Part shown: one piece after another, positions 46,992 to 59,132 of the stretch
How the letters are laid out: every line of letters starts with the position of its first letter
Position numbering within the stretch: position 1 is the stretch's first letter
Assembly (NCBI GenBank): GCA_022695795.1
Contig: MU404148.1
Span: 1 to 64,000 of the forward strand
DNA: 64,000 nucleotides
From: Biscogniauxia marginata
Taxonomy: Eukaryota > Ascomycota > Sordariomycetes > Xylariales > Xylariaceae
Direction of reading: 5' to 3'
Translations under genes and position numbers: made by a program
Notes under the pieces: model-generated
Told to the model about the DNA's origin: nothing
The model's database searches: none
The model's input: the letters and a program-made list of their open reading frames with translations, nothing else

Positions 46992-49900
46992 ATGGCGACT
47001 ATTAAAGCTATTGAGGCTCGGACAGTAAGTTCCTTTCTATCTCGACGCCAATCGGGCTCTTGGCGCTGACTACATCATTAAGGTCCACCAAATTCAATCT
47101 GGCCAGGTTATCGTCGACCTGTGTTCAGTCGTGAAAGAGTTGGTAGAGAACAGTCTAGATGCCGGGGCAACGAATATTGGTTTGTCCTTCCCACATCCCT
47201 ACGAGTTGCTTGTATCTAATTGAGAATCGCCGAAATAGAGGTCCGCTTCAAAAACCAAGGACTAGATTCCATCGAGGTTCAGGACAATGGTTCGGGCATA
47301 TCAAAAGAAAATTATGAGACACTAGCTCTAAAGCACTACACCTCTAAGTTGTCCACGTATGCGGATCTCACCTCCCTTCAGACCTTTGGTTTTCGGGGAG
47401 AAGCCCTGTCCTCACTCTGTGCCTTGTCAAAATTCACAGTGACCACCTGCTTGGCATCTGATGCCCCAAAAGGGTCAAGACTGGAATTCGAAACTTCTGG
47501 TAAACTCCGCAGCACAAGCGTAGTAGCAGCCCAGAAAGGGACAACGGTCTCGATCGAGGGTCTCTTCCAAAACTTGCCCGTTCGTCGCCGCGAGTTAGAG
47601 CGAAATATCAAACGGGAATGGAATAAAGTCATAGGCGTCCTCAACCAGTATGCCTGTATTAAAACAGGTCTGAAGTTCTCTGTTTCCCAGCAGCCGAATA
47701 AGGGCAAGCGAATGGTGCTTTTCTCGACAAAAGGAAACCAGACGACTCGCGAAAACATTGTTAACGTTTTTGGATCAAAGACCTTGGCGGTCCTAATTCC
47801 TTTAGATCTGAAACTAGAGTTGGAGCTCACAAGTAAGCCAGGTCAACGATGGAGTTCAGAAAACGACAGCGGAGTTAAGCAAATTCATATCCGGGGGCAT
47901 GTGTCTCGTCCTGCCCATGGAGAAGGACGACAAACTCCTGATAGGCAGATGTTCTTCGTGAATGGTCGCCCTTGTGGGTTGCCCCAATTCGCCAAAGTCT
48001 TCAACGAGGTGTATAAGTCCTACAACGCATCACAGTCGCCGTTTATATTTGCTGATATCCAACTTGATACCGATCTCTATGATGTCAACGTCAGTCCTGA
48101 TAAGAGGACTATCCTCCTTCATGATCAAACTCGGATGCTTGACAACCTTAGAGAGGCACTTGCCACCTTGTTTGAATCCCAAGATTACGCACTACCCGCA
48201 TCACAACTGCAAGGCCCCAAACAAACCCCTTACAAAAAGCCACCCTTTTCTAAGAAAGATACGTCGGTATCCGAGAACGGGCCAAAGCCCTCCATGTTAG
48301 TCGATGATACTTGTCGTGCAGAATCTGTTTCTGCAGATCCGGAGCCTAGCTCCGAGCAAGGAACCAAGGACGTAGATGAACAGAGTCAGGGCACTTCTAC
48401 CCGGCAGTGCTCAACATCACTAGAATCGCTAGCTTGTAGTCCAACCACGAGCTTGATGGGTCGATGGGCCGAACGCAAATATGATGCCCATGCAGAGGAC
48501 TATCCAAAAGCTAAGGTGTTGGTAGACCATGGTGCGATTTCGGCGCCCAAGGAGAGGCGAGTTTCTAAGATTTCGCGGGAAAGCACGGAAGAGTCTCAAA
48601 CCGATGATATTGAAAATGCCGCTCAGACATCACCAACGCCTACTCAAGATCCCACGGAGTCTCCAAATGCGGTAGATTTCCGTGCACGCCTAGAAGAACT
48701 AAGTAAGTTGAAAGCAGATCAGAGGAAGAATGGCCCTGAGGTGTCTGGGTTGGATGTGACTGAGCCACCTATACCTGCTATTTCCGCACCATCTCGTGTT
48801 CCCGAAGTCAAGGTTAATAAAGCTGTGCCGCCTTCGTCTATGAAGCGAGCGGCACCAGAAGTTGCTACCATTACCATCGGTGATCATACTATCACCAGCA
48901 TCATCGGGTCCCCTTCCAAAAAACAGCGACTGGATACCTACAAGACCCGCAATCAGCCAACTCAGCGAGTTGCTAAAGAGGCTGGCCCGGTTCCTTCCTT
49001 CAAGGGACGCTTGACCCAGATGTTTGCGGCCGATGCAAAAACAAAACATACGGAACAGAGAGAAACAGAATTCACAGCTGAAATGAGTGGTGTCTCGGAG
49101 CATTCAGACTCCTCCGACGAACAGCTCTTTATTGACGGAGACGAGGAAGAGGACGAGGACGATGGAGGTAAAGAAGAAACAGGCAGCCAGATCGAGACCG
49201 ATGATGTACAGAGCTGTCCCGACAATGATCATGATACCCGAGAAGTCTCCCCAGCACCTGACGACCGTGACTCACCACAAAGGAACATATCACCATCGCC
49301 GAGTCATGAGGGTGAAGAAGAGTATGTAGATGATGACGAGCAAAGGGCTCAAGAAGACGACGGGATCCAGAGTATGGGTGAAGTTGACGAAGATTCGGCG
49401 GAGAAAGCCTCGGAGGAGATCCAAAAGCGAACTCAGAGTTTTGTCAAAGGTGGTACGAAGAAGAAGGACGCAACTTATCAATTTCTGCAAACGCTGCGTA
49501 TCGATGGAAATAGCATACGTACCGCCTTGACTTCTCATCAGGATTACATTGGCGGACTGTCCTCCGAAACGGGTTCCAAGCTTGTCACTGGTAAACTTGA
49601 TGCGGAGGATGCCGAAGAGAAACTGTCCTTGACAATTTCCAAGTCAGACTTTGGAAGGATGAAGATCATCGGGCAGTTTAATCTAGGCTTCATCATAGCG
49701 ACCCGTCCGGCTAAGTCTAGGAGTGGTCAGACCGAAGACCGGCATGCTCGGGACGACGAGCTCTTTATTATCGACCAGCATGCAACAGACGAGAAGTACA
49801 ACTTCGAACGTCTGCAAGCCAGCACCGTCGTACAGTCTCAGAGGCTTGTTCAGCCCAAAGCCCTAGAGCTCACGGCGGTGGAAGAGGAGGTGATCAGGGA

Positions 49901-50372
49901 GAACATCGAAGCGCTAGAAGCCAACGGCTTCATGGTGAGCTTCGACGACAGCGGCTACCAGCCGGTAGGGTCCCGGTGCCAGCTGCTTAGTCTGCCGTTG
50001 AGCCGGGAGACGACCTTCTCCCTGGCGGACCTCGAGGAGCTCGTCTCGCTCCTGACGGACCACCAGTCCTCCTCCGCCGGCGCCGTCCCGCGCCCCTCCA
50101 AGGTCCGCCGCATGTTCGCGATGCGCGCGTGCCGGAGCAGCGTCATGATCGGCAAGCCGCTGTCGGGCCGGCAGATGGAGAAGCTCGTCAGGCACATGGG
50201 CGAGCTCGACAAGCCGTGGAACTGCCCCCACGGCCGGCCGACCATGCGCCACTTGTGCGGCCTGGGCGCCTGGGACGAGATGGCCTGGCGCGAAGGCGAC
50301 GGCCTCGACGGCGAGAGGGCGTCGTCGACGGATTGGGGCACGTACGTACGCGAGAAGAACGGGTCGGGATGA
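46992..50372 (+). CDS. PMS1: DNA mismatch repair protein Pms1 (MutL homologue)
   Basis: Endonuclease subunit of MutL-alpha (with Mlh1), nicking DNA after MutS recognition; nuclear. Model: 46992-47024, 47083-47179, 47239-50372; 1087 residues. The GHKL ATPase site reads [20 protein letters not shown] and [16 protein letters not shown], followed by the transducer domain ([30 protein letters not shown]). A long acidic disordered linker spans about residues 340-780. The C-terminal domain keeps the metal-dependent nuclease motif [12 protein letters not shown] (about 888), plus [13 protein letters not shown] and CPHGRPT. The third exon acceptor was placed at GAAATAG, which restores NIEVRF. The last 400 bases are markedly GC-rich compared with the rest of the gene. 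Confidence 0.97.
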
Positions 50373-50974
50373 GGTTTTTTTTTTTTGGCATATCTTCGGC
50401 ATCTTTGTCTTAGCTTGCTTGTGATATTGTTTAAAGAATGAAAGGCACGCGGCTACTGGTTACTACTACATTTGGTATATTTTGTTTCTTATGGATATAT
50501 TAGATAGGATACGACGGCTGCTGCGTCTTGTGAGGAGTATACTACTAACACTTTGATTATTGTACAACTAGTCGATCAATTGTCTCTGGAATACTCACGC
50601 AAATGTCTTTTCTGATACTGGGAGTATATCAATCATAAGAAAGCGGAAGACAGTACACGAAGTGCATTAAAAGTTTACAAATTGGGAAACTTTTTTATTT
50701 TTCTAAATAACCCCTTTTTGATGTTTCACTAGAAGTAGTTATAAAAAAATGTTACTGACCTATATTGCACCGTTTCCCGGATACCCTACCTACCCAGACC
50801 GAAAAATAAAACCCCCGATCCCACCATTTCTCTACATACCTCTGTCCCAACAGGTTATTCATCCATTGCCCATCCTCCGTCCCAAGACCAACCATCCCAT
50901 TCCTGCCCCGTCCGGCCCCGCCCTTCCTTGCTCCCCCTCCCCCTTCAGTTTCCTCCTCTTCTCCTTCTTCCTCT
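50373..50974. other. Convergent 3' region between pms1 and the methyltransferase
   Basis: 602 bp between two stop codons. The first two-thirds is AT-rich with a T9 run just after the pms1 stop; the last part is a pyrimidine-rich strand (50800-50970, many CCC/TTCC words) downstream of the lower-strand methyltransferase gene. No gene is supported. Confidence 0.5.
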
Positions 50975-52771
50975 TCACTCGGCCAGCAGTTCAGCCTCGA
51001 TGACGCTCTCGAGCGAGGACGGGTGGCTCCAGACGCGGACGACCTCGAACCCGGCGCTCTGCAGGAGCCAGCGCCAGCGGATCTCGGAGCGCTCCGACGC
51101 CGAGACGAGGTGCATCAGCGCGATGTCGACGGCGCTGTGGTACAACGTCGCGCCGGTCGAGGGCACGAACGTCTCGTACAGCAGCAGCTTCGAGAAGCCC
51201 GTCGCCATCGCCGCTGCCACCCGCCCCAGGATCCGCCGCGCGTCCCGGTCGTCCCAGTCGTGCAGGATCGAGTGCATGAAGTACGCGCGGGCCCCTGGGT
51301 GTTGGTAAGTGTGTTAGTGATTTGTGTTATTCTTACTATTCGTCCCCCCCCCCCCAGTTGGGCAAGGAGGGTGTTGAGAGAGGGCTTATGGTGAAAAGGG
51401 GTAAAGGGAGGGGAGAAAGAGAGAGATACGAGGACTGAAACTCACCTTTTACGGGCTGCGGGGTGAAGAAATCGTAGGCCATGGCGGTGATCTTGTCGCT
51501 CACCTTGACCATTTCGACGACGTCCGGGGTATCCTGCAGGATGAGCTTACCGGGCGGTAAGTCCGGGTACCGGTCCAGCAGGCGGGTGACGTCGAGGCCG
51601 TGGGCGCCGCCGACGTCGACGAAGAGCGCGGCCGAGCCGTCGACGTCGAAGCCGTCGAGGAGCTCGCGCGTGTCGTACACCTCGGTCCAGTCGAGCTTGT
51701 AGTCGTTCAACCCCTCCATGAACCCGATGAAGCTCGCTTGGTAGGCCGTATTGGCCTGGCAGCGCGCGAACATGGCCTGCCGCTCGGGCGTCAGGTCCAT
51801 GTAGTTAGTGTCAGTTGGATCTAGGGGCTCCTCGTAAGATGTCCGCGCGAGGAAGCGCGGTAGGTTCCGGCATGAATCTATGCCGTGGTGGGTACTGGGG
51901 TGCTCGTTAACGGGTGTCATTAGCAAGGCGGAGTTTCTGCTTTCCGGACACGGGGAAAAGCAGAGTTGATCTTGACTAACCCTGCTATGATGGTCTGCGT
52001 GACGGGGCTATCCGGCTTTCCTAGTGCAAGAGAGAAAGGCGTCGGTCGATACCTGTCCTGCCCCGTCTCCTCGACTATGTACACAGCGTTCAACAGACGG
52101 AAGAGGCGACCTGGAGAGGATGTAAACCACGGAACGCATGAGCATTACTCTGTCCCCTATAGCATAATGGCGATCTTAGAAGACCACTCACGGAGAAGCA
52201 TCATATCGCAAGGGACTTTGCACATTACTAGGAGCTCCTCGAGGCTGACTTCTTGTTTCCCGCTCTCAAGCCATGCTTGCCATAGCCCTAGGTCCAGTAT
52301 CACCTGACATACGGCGTGAACGCTACCATTTGTCCAGGAGAGCTGCCAAGCACGCTCAAAGGGCGTCTCGATGCGCGCCAACACTGCGGCAGGGTAACCC
52401 CAAGAATCAGTAACCACATATAAGTCCACATATAGAGAGAGCGTGTTTCGGGCGGCGCAGAGCCACTACAGAAACACATAAATATATATAAATACATGGG
52501 TGTAGGTATGCATAGGTGTATGTAAGACATTGTCCTCGTGTAGCTCTAAGGTTAAAACAATGACGATAAAGGGGGTTAGGTATAAGGTGAGAACGAAAAG
52601 AAAACAAACAAGAATAAGAATAAGAATAATATAAACCCCCAGAAGAAGCTACTGCTTACTGCGACGTGCCGCTTCCAAGACCTGTAGCCTAGCATCGCGG
52701 TCGTTGTCCAACGACTCGAGGTTGATGCGGTCGAGGCTAGCGATGATAGCCTCTGCGGCCGACGGGGACAT
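50975..52771 (-). CDS. SAM-dependent O-methyltransferase (fungal plant-type OMT family)
   Basis: Likely methylates a hydroxyl of a small aromatic or polyketide-type substrate; the substrate is unknown. Model: 52660-52771, 52192-52383, 51981-52110, 51446-51894, 50975-51294; 400 residues, the usual size. The N-terminal part is a winged-helix dimerisation domain (ETPFERAWQLSWTN, LGLWQAWLESG, RLFRLLNAVYIVEE). The Rossmann SAM site is FVDVGGAHGLDVTRLLDRYP with GKLILQDTPDVV. The probable catalytic base is the His in MHSILHDWDD. Intron 1 is long (276 bp) and carries AT-rich repeats; the fourth intron contains a 12-base C run on the upper strand (51344-51355). No other biosynthetic gene is adjacent, so it is not evidently part of a cluster. 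Confidence 0.9.
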
Positions 52772-54730
52772 GTTTTCCTTTTTGCCCCACGCGTCTTGAG
52801 ATCCAGAGGAGTTCGTAAACCCCACCACAGTGTCGATCCGGGGAAAAGACGAAGGCGAAAATAAATAAATTCAAGAAATAATAAATTATAGTAAATAAAT
52901 GATTTTATCCATAATAACTTCCACCGTTACGATATCCCAACTTTAACACCTCGAGGGAATAAATAAAGGGCCTTTATTTTTAATCTTTCTTTATACTTTC
53001 CGGGTAAGGTGATGAATGACAAAGGGAAAAGAAAGGAAAATTCTCACGACTTTCGTACGTAGAGTTTTGTGACACCACGTTCCCCATTCTATCTATCACA
53101 AAAATTTCTGTTTTTATTTTTATCTCTTTACTACCTAACCTAGGCCAAGTTTTCCTTTCCCCCTCCGTTCCCGCAATTCAGAGTTCGTTCGGCCGAATCG
53201 AGCTGAAAGCTGACGCGAGCCCCAAGCAAATAAACAATACTTCTTATCCTGGGAGATCCTGGGATAAGAAAAGCCAACCAACTACCCTAGATTTAACTTT
53301 CACTTAGTCAAAAACTCCATCCTTTTACATATTGAAACAAATAATTTCGCAGACTTGAGAGAGATCGACTTTCACCGGTTCGGCGTAGAGTTCGCCCGCT
53401 CGCCAACAACAACAACCTACCCCCTACCCCCTTTCTCTCCCCCTTTTTTATTTATGCATGTATTTCCCTGGGGAAACTCTATATCCCTGCTCTCACTAGG
53501 TCGCTAGCTAGTCTTTTCTTACCTTTGTTTGCTCCGTTTCTCTTTCCGACTGTAAGGAATAAAAGTTTGCGTTCATACGTACGTATGTATATGGGCTTCC
53601 TCCCGATTTATGCACGGGAAACGTACGGGATGTGCCGGCGTATATGCAGTTACCCAAAGTTTGTGGCTTTCAGCCCTTTTCTTTTTTTCTTTTCCCCTTT
53701 TCTTGTTTTGCTTTCCTTCGCGCCCCCGACGTGCAGCAAGGCATGTAGGGTTTTATTTTTATTTCTGCTTTGCTCTGCTTCGCTTTATCCTTCTGGAACT
53801 CGGCCGCCTGGAAAGATACAAGAAAACAAGAAGTCCAACTTAACTTACTAACTCACCGGTCTGGATAAGGGGAAGCTAGTAGGGGGGGGGCGAAGACAGA
53901 AAAAACCGGGCTTAGCTCGGTGACTTATTCGTGTGCCGACGATGCTGTATGGTTGGGTTAGGTGATCCGTAGTGCTGTGCCGCAGCGGTGCTTGTTCGTT
54001 CGAACGCCTCGGGGGCGTCAGCCGAGAGGGCCTAGGGACCTTATTTAGAATTCCGGGGGTTGTTCCCTAGGGCGGCCTAGTTTTTGCTAATATCAAGAGT
54101 AGTATGGCGGCAGTACGCAGTGCCACGGGGCCTTACCCGACATATGGCCATTGTTACCGTATTATAAGAATACGAGTGTTTAGGTTACGGATTACGGTAT
54201 TTTCACTCGCAATGTTTACCTACTTAGGTAGTTAAGCCCTAAACTAGATTTCATACGCAGTGTTATACGCATAATCACTATTTTCTCATGCATAGATCCT
54301 CAACTCAGCTCACGACACCCTGACTCCCAGTAAATACTACTACCACCCACATCGTAAACAAATCAAGAAAAAAATACCTAGCTGCTAGGCCTGTGATTTC
54401 TCAGTAAGACATTTCGAAGAAACTAACATGTAAAATCCGACAACGCGTTCGCTTCCATCTGTGTGCATATGCCTCCCTCCTATGATTACAATCCGTAGCA
54501 ACTCGTTATCACATGCCATACATACCTACATTACATACATACATAACATCCATTCGCCACTTCAAAGGTCCCAAAACGTTTATACGCCGCAAAGCCAAAC
54601 CCTGTGGGAATCATCCGAACAAGCCAACCAAATACCTAGCACTCCACCTTTGGTATCTCTCTCTCCCTATCTCCCAATACCAACCTAGGTACCTTAGAAA
54701 CCTCCCGCCCCTTACACCCCCTTAAACCCC
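52772..54730. other. 1.96-kb intergenic stretch with no gene recognised
   Basis: Upstream of the methyltransferase and downstream of the membrane-protein gene. It contains AT-rich DNA with repeated AAATAAAT words (52860-52905), a CAACAACAACAA run near 53405, a T-rich stretch (53670-53790), a G9 run near 53882-53890 and ACCTACTTAGGTAG near 54219. ORFs at 53525-53851 are products of the T-rich run. Confidence 0.5.
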
Positions 54731-56787
54731 TTAGTCGTTCAAGATACTATACCGCGAGTACCCACCCCGGCCGCCTCCCCCCGCCATCCCCTCCTCCGCG
54801 GCCTTCCCGCTCACGTTCCTCCGCCCGAAAGTCTGGCCGTAGGCGCCCGCGCCGGAGCCGAGATCATAGTCGTTGCCCGAGGAGACCTGGCGGTTGCCGC
54901 CGCCGCCACCGATGATGATGGGCGGCGTCGCCGCCTTGAGGTCTCCGTACGGCTTGGAGTAGAAGTGCTCGTCGGTCTGGATCGAGGAGTCCCTATTCCT
55001 CCCCGGTCCCGGTCCCGCCCCCTTCGCGCGGGCCCCCCAGACGCCCCCGAGCGAGAGCAGCGTCGGCTGGCGCGCCACCCCGGGCTTCTCGTCCGCGATG
55101 TCCCGGCTCCCGCTGAAGCTGCGCGCGTTCGCGCCCGCCTCCGAGAGCGGCCGGAACGGCGTCTTCTGCCGGGAGGCGGCGGGGTCCTTCGGCGGGCTGG
55201 ACGGCGACGACGACGACGACGGCGGCGGTGGCGGGTTCGAGCGCAGCGGGTTGGGGTGCAGGTGTATCTTCGCCACCGCGTTGATCGGACTGCTCGGGAC
55301 GAGGTCGTCGTCGAGGTCCGAGAGGTCCCCGGCGTCGGGCTGCATCGCGTTCTCCTGGTCCGAGTCCGAGTCGATGTCGTATCGCTGCTCGAGCGTCTCG
55401 TACTTCCGGGCCTTCTCTGCTTGGTGCTCTGCCTGTTTGAGGGCACGCTGTCGCTGCTGCGTGCGGTTGATGAGCGACTCCGAGGTATACCACGCTTCCG
55501 TGAACTTTGCAATGCGCGTGGGCGAGGCGTTGATGGGCTGGGAGGCTGCGGCGCTGCCCGGTCTGGACGTGGGGCTGCCGGTCTCGTAGAGGGGAATCTC
55601 GGTGTAGCTCCCGCGCTGCGCCAGTCGTGGGTTGGACGCGCGCTTTACATCGGCCATGGAGCCAGCACTATTGCGGGGTGAGTTGCCCGGTATGATCTGG
55701 TATTGCCTACTGGGCAGGTCCGAGCGAGAATCGCGCTTGGAAGAACCAAAAGAATCGCGCGATCCGGCGTCGCGGGTTCCCATGAAAGGAATGCTTGGTG
55801 GTCGAGATGTATCTTCATAGGGCGCTCCGGAGCGACGACGGCCTTCTAGAGGAGTCGATAGGCGCTTCTCGCCCTCCGATGTCACGGTGTAGCCGCTAGC
55901 CACCGACGACTTATTGCGCTTGTGCTTGGAGCGAGACGTCAGATGGTCCTCTAGGGGGTTCAAGTCGGGCGGCATATTGGCGATACGTCGGAATATAAAG
56001 CCGAGCCATGTTGATATGCCAAGTGAGACGACATGTAGGCTGCCAGCGCAGATCAGTGCGTAAAACTCAGCTTCTACCAGTATCTTGTTAAAACTGTCAG
56101 TGGGCAGAATAGTAGCCCATTCACTGCCGTGATTGATAACTGAGATGATGCCAAAAGCATACAGAGGCAAGACGGCCAAGTCGGTGATGCCGGCAAATAT
56201 TTGATATGCAGCTGAAGAGGCGGGCGGCCTAGCACGCGCAGGTCGCCATAGGTGCCAGATGGCGTATACGCAACTGAGAGCTACGACACCGGGCTGTTGC
56301 GCCGGGTTAGTTTGCACTTCTAGAGGAGAGATCTTTCTGTGAGCGATAGGACGGTACCGTAATTCGCATGACCCACGAAGTCAGTGGATCGACATTGGAG
56401 ATGATAATCATGAGTGTAAGCAAGCCGATTCCCGCGACCATTTCGAATGCGCGGAGGACCAATTGGAAGTATCGCATCCATTTGATCCACCATTTGGTCG
56501 TGCTGCCCATCGGCCGGAACTTTGAGGTTCGGCCGGTTGGCACTTCGTGCAAACTGTAACACCGTAGGTTAGCTTACCAGTCTTGTGAAGAGGCGGTATG
56601 GTACGGTGGTCTTGACATGGACTTACTCGGGGTGGCGGTTGAAGGATACCAGTGGGCCATCCTGCTTGGGTCTCTTCGGTACAGGTTCCCAGCTCGCTCT
56701 CGTCACAGCCTTGGGGTCGAACTTCCTCTCGGGCGATCGCGAATCGCCTCTGGGCGCATCGTACATGTATGGTTGAGGTTGGCCCAT
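54731..56787 (-). CDS. Conserved fungal four-helix membrane protein with long disordered tail
   Basis: Function unknown to me; this is a filamentous-fungal family. Model: 56627-56787, 56358-56553, 54731-56293; 639 residues. After a short N-terminal cytosolic part (VTRASWEPVPKRPK) there are four hydrophobic segments: QLVLRAFEMVAGIGLLTLM; WVMRIT-PGVVALSCVYAIW across the second junction; YQIFAGITDLAVLPLYAFG; and ALICAGSLHVVSLGISTWLG. The remaining 400 residues or so are disordered, with Ser/Arg/Pro-rich repeats, one charged coiled-coil-like patch (RQRALKQAEHQAEKARKYE) and a glycine-rich end. The MGQPQPYMYD start at 56787 was chosen over the in-frame ATG seven codons later. The tail exon is GC-rich. 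Confidence 0.8.
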
Positions 56788-57420
56788 ATCTAACGAGTGT
56801 CTTTCCCAGCCTTGTGCTGGAAAGTATTGACGAGATGATGGGCAGAATGAGCGACTGGAATGTCTCGCCTTAAGTGGTGTTAAAAGCGGGAGGAGCTACA
56901 TCACTGCGCTCTTGCGCGTGGGTATGTGGTGGGATGTATACAGCGGGCTGTGGCGGGCTGAAGGAAACCGTTTCCACGGCAACAGGCCAAACCAGCCTAT
57001 AAGTCTATAAGCCTATACGAAGTACGCTATGTGCATACCCTGCAAACGCGGGTTCTTGCGTCGCATCTCAAACAGTTCATCACGTAGTAACCCGACGGGA
57101 AAAATAAAAATAAAAGGAAAAGAGCAACACGTCTAATGATAGAGGGTGTCTTTATCTGTGCTTGGTTTATATTTTCTTTCCATGGGTATTTATTTGTCTA
57201 AGTGAGCGGTGAAGTAATGTCGCTGTACTATGGATTGTGAAATCCGAGCAAGTAGGCTGCGGCGGTGTCGGACCTCGCCGTAGAATAAAAAGAATAGGCA
57301 CCTACTTAGTGTACAAGTAACATCAAATTTTCATACGTCATTTTCTCCTTGATCAGCTTCAACTATTATAGAAATGCATATCAAAAGTTGACTCGCATTT
57401 CCTGTAACAACTGCAAAAAC
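56788..57420. promoter_or_regulatory. Divergent promoter between the four-helix membrane protein and arh1
   Basis: 633 bp between outward-facing starts. It includes purine runs (AAAAATAAAAATAAAAGGAAAAG near 57100-57122) and an unremarkable T-rich leader. The arh1 frame is open upstream of 57421 to a TTG at 57349, but no earlier ATG is present. Confidence 0.45.
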
Positions 57421-59083
57421 ATGTGGCTCTGCAGCGCCTGTCAGCGCAGGGCTTTAACTAAAAAGGCCTGGGCTCCTGTCACTACATTCTCACTTACACG
57501 AAGTTCTTATTCCACTGCTAGCCGGCATGACAGGCCCTTCCGAATGGCTGTGGTCGGCTCCGGCCCCGCCGGCTTCTATACCGCGTATAGGGTCATGTCC
57601 AAGATTAAGAAAGCGAAGATAGACATGTTTGAAGCCCTGCCGGTACCGTTTGGTCTGGTGAGATTTGGTGTAGCACCAGACCATCCCGAGGTCAAAGTAT
57701 GTACATATCATATCCCACCATGTGTATCAATCAAAATAATAACCCGTGATAGAACTGTCAAGATAAGTTCGAAGAGGTGGCAAGTTCCCCAGACTTCACG
57801 TTTATTGGGAATGTCGCGGTTGGCAACACAGATAACCACTTTGGCGGGTGCACCATTCCGCTGGCGTCTCTGATGCGGCATTACGATGCTGTAGTGTTTG
57901 CGTATGGTGCTTCCAAGGACAAGAAGCTCGGTATACCTGGAGAGTCGGAGCTGAAGGGCATCTATTCGGCGCGAGAGTTTGTCGGCTGGTATAACGGCCT
58001 GCCCGAGTATGCCGACCTTGCACCGGATCTGACCAAGGGCGACGAAGCTGTCATCGTCGGCCAGGGCAATGTCGCCTTGGACGTTGCGAGAATGCTACTG
58101 GAAAACGTAGACGTCCTTCGAAAGTCGGACATCACCGAAGCAGCCATCGAAGCCTTGTCGAAGAGTAAGATCAAGAGGGTCCATATCGTTGGCAGAAGAG
58201 GGCCTATGCAGGTAGGTCGAGCCATGACTGACGAAAGATTCCGGCTATAGGGCTGACTGTCCCCCCCCAGGCAGCGTTCACAATTAAGGAAGTCCGAGAA
58301 TTGATGAAGCTGCACGGAGTTGGATTCCATCCTATTGACATGTCTTTATTACCGGATGAAATTTCAAAGTTACCCCGAGCCCGACGGCGACTTATGGAAA
58401 TCATGGTGAAGGGCTCGAGCACCCGCATTGATGACGCAGCTGTATCATGGTCTCTTGATTTCTGTCTATCACCTACTGAATTCCTCGGTCGACCGGACGG
58501 ATCGGTCAGCAGCACCGTCTTCGAAAAAACATCACTATCTTCGCCATTTGATCCAGCCTCTAGCGTTGCCAGTACCGGCGAGAGGCTCGAGATCCCCTCG
58601 TCAGTAGCTTTCCGTTCTATAGGCTACCAGTCCGTCGCATTACCAGGTTTTCCCGAGGCAGGGATTCTATTCGACGCCAACAAGGGCGTCATTCAAAACG
58701 ATGGATTAGGCCGTGTTTTACAGAGAAATCAAGATAGTTCTAGTGGTGAGTCGCGAAGGTCTCATCTACCAGGAGTTTACTGCGCTGGGTGGGTCAAGAG
58801 AGGTCCTACGGGCGTTATTGCTTCTACCATGGAAGACGCCTTTTCGACCGGCGACGCGATTGCTACCGATTGGAACTCTGAAGTCCCGTTCCTGGTTGGT
58901 CATCGTAGCCATGGCTGGGAAGGTTTACAGACGGAGGTGGATAGTAGGAAGTGCCAGGTTATCCAATGGGAAGACTGGCGGAAGATAGACAAAGCAGAGA
59001 GAGAACGTGGCCTGCTTGTCGGAAAAGAAAGGGAGAAGTTTACAAGCACGACGGAAATGCTAGCTGCTGCAGTCGCTCGCTAA
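57421..59083 (+). CDS. ARH1: Mitochondrial NADPH:adrenodoxin (ferredoxin) reductase Arh1
   Basis: FAD enzyme passing electrons from NADPH to mitochondrial ferredoxin (Yah1) for Fe-S cluster and haem A synthesis. Model: 57421-57696, 57753-58211, 58271-59083; 515 residues. The N-terminus is Arg/Ser/Thr-rich with few acidic residues, a plausible matrix-targeting peptide. The FAD Rossmann motif is [13 protein letters not shown] (about 45) with [18 protein letters not shown]. The NADPH motif is [13 protein letters not shown] (about 190), then VGRRGPMQ. The C-terminal FAD motif is [18 protein letters not shown]. The second intron ends in a C8-AG acceptor (58261-58270). The gene converges on ETF-alpha with only 49 bp between stop codons. 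Confidence 0.96.
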
Positions 59084-59132
59084 GACAGACGATACCCTTG
59101 CGGGCGAGTTACAATTTTTGTAACCTAGTAAT

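Noticed and set aside
53525..53851. Hydrophobic ORFs that look like small membrane proteins
   Set aside because: The hydrophobicity follows from a long T-rich run in two frames at once, a composition artefact.
54811..55681. Long Arg-rich ORFs on both strands within the GC-rich tail exon of the membrane protein
   Set aside because: Shadow frames of GC-rich coding DNA; the Ser/Pro/Gly-rich frame continues from the membrane domain.
50975..56787. Secondary-metabolite gene cluster around the O-methyltransferase
   Set aside because: Neighbours are pms1 and a structural membrane protein; no synthase, oxidase or cluster regulator is adjacent.
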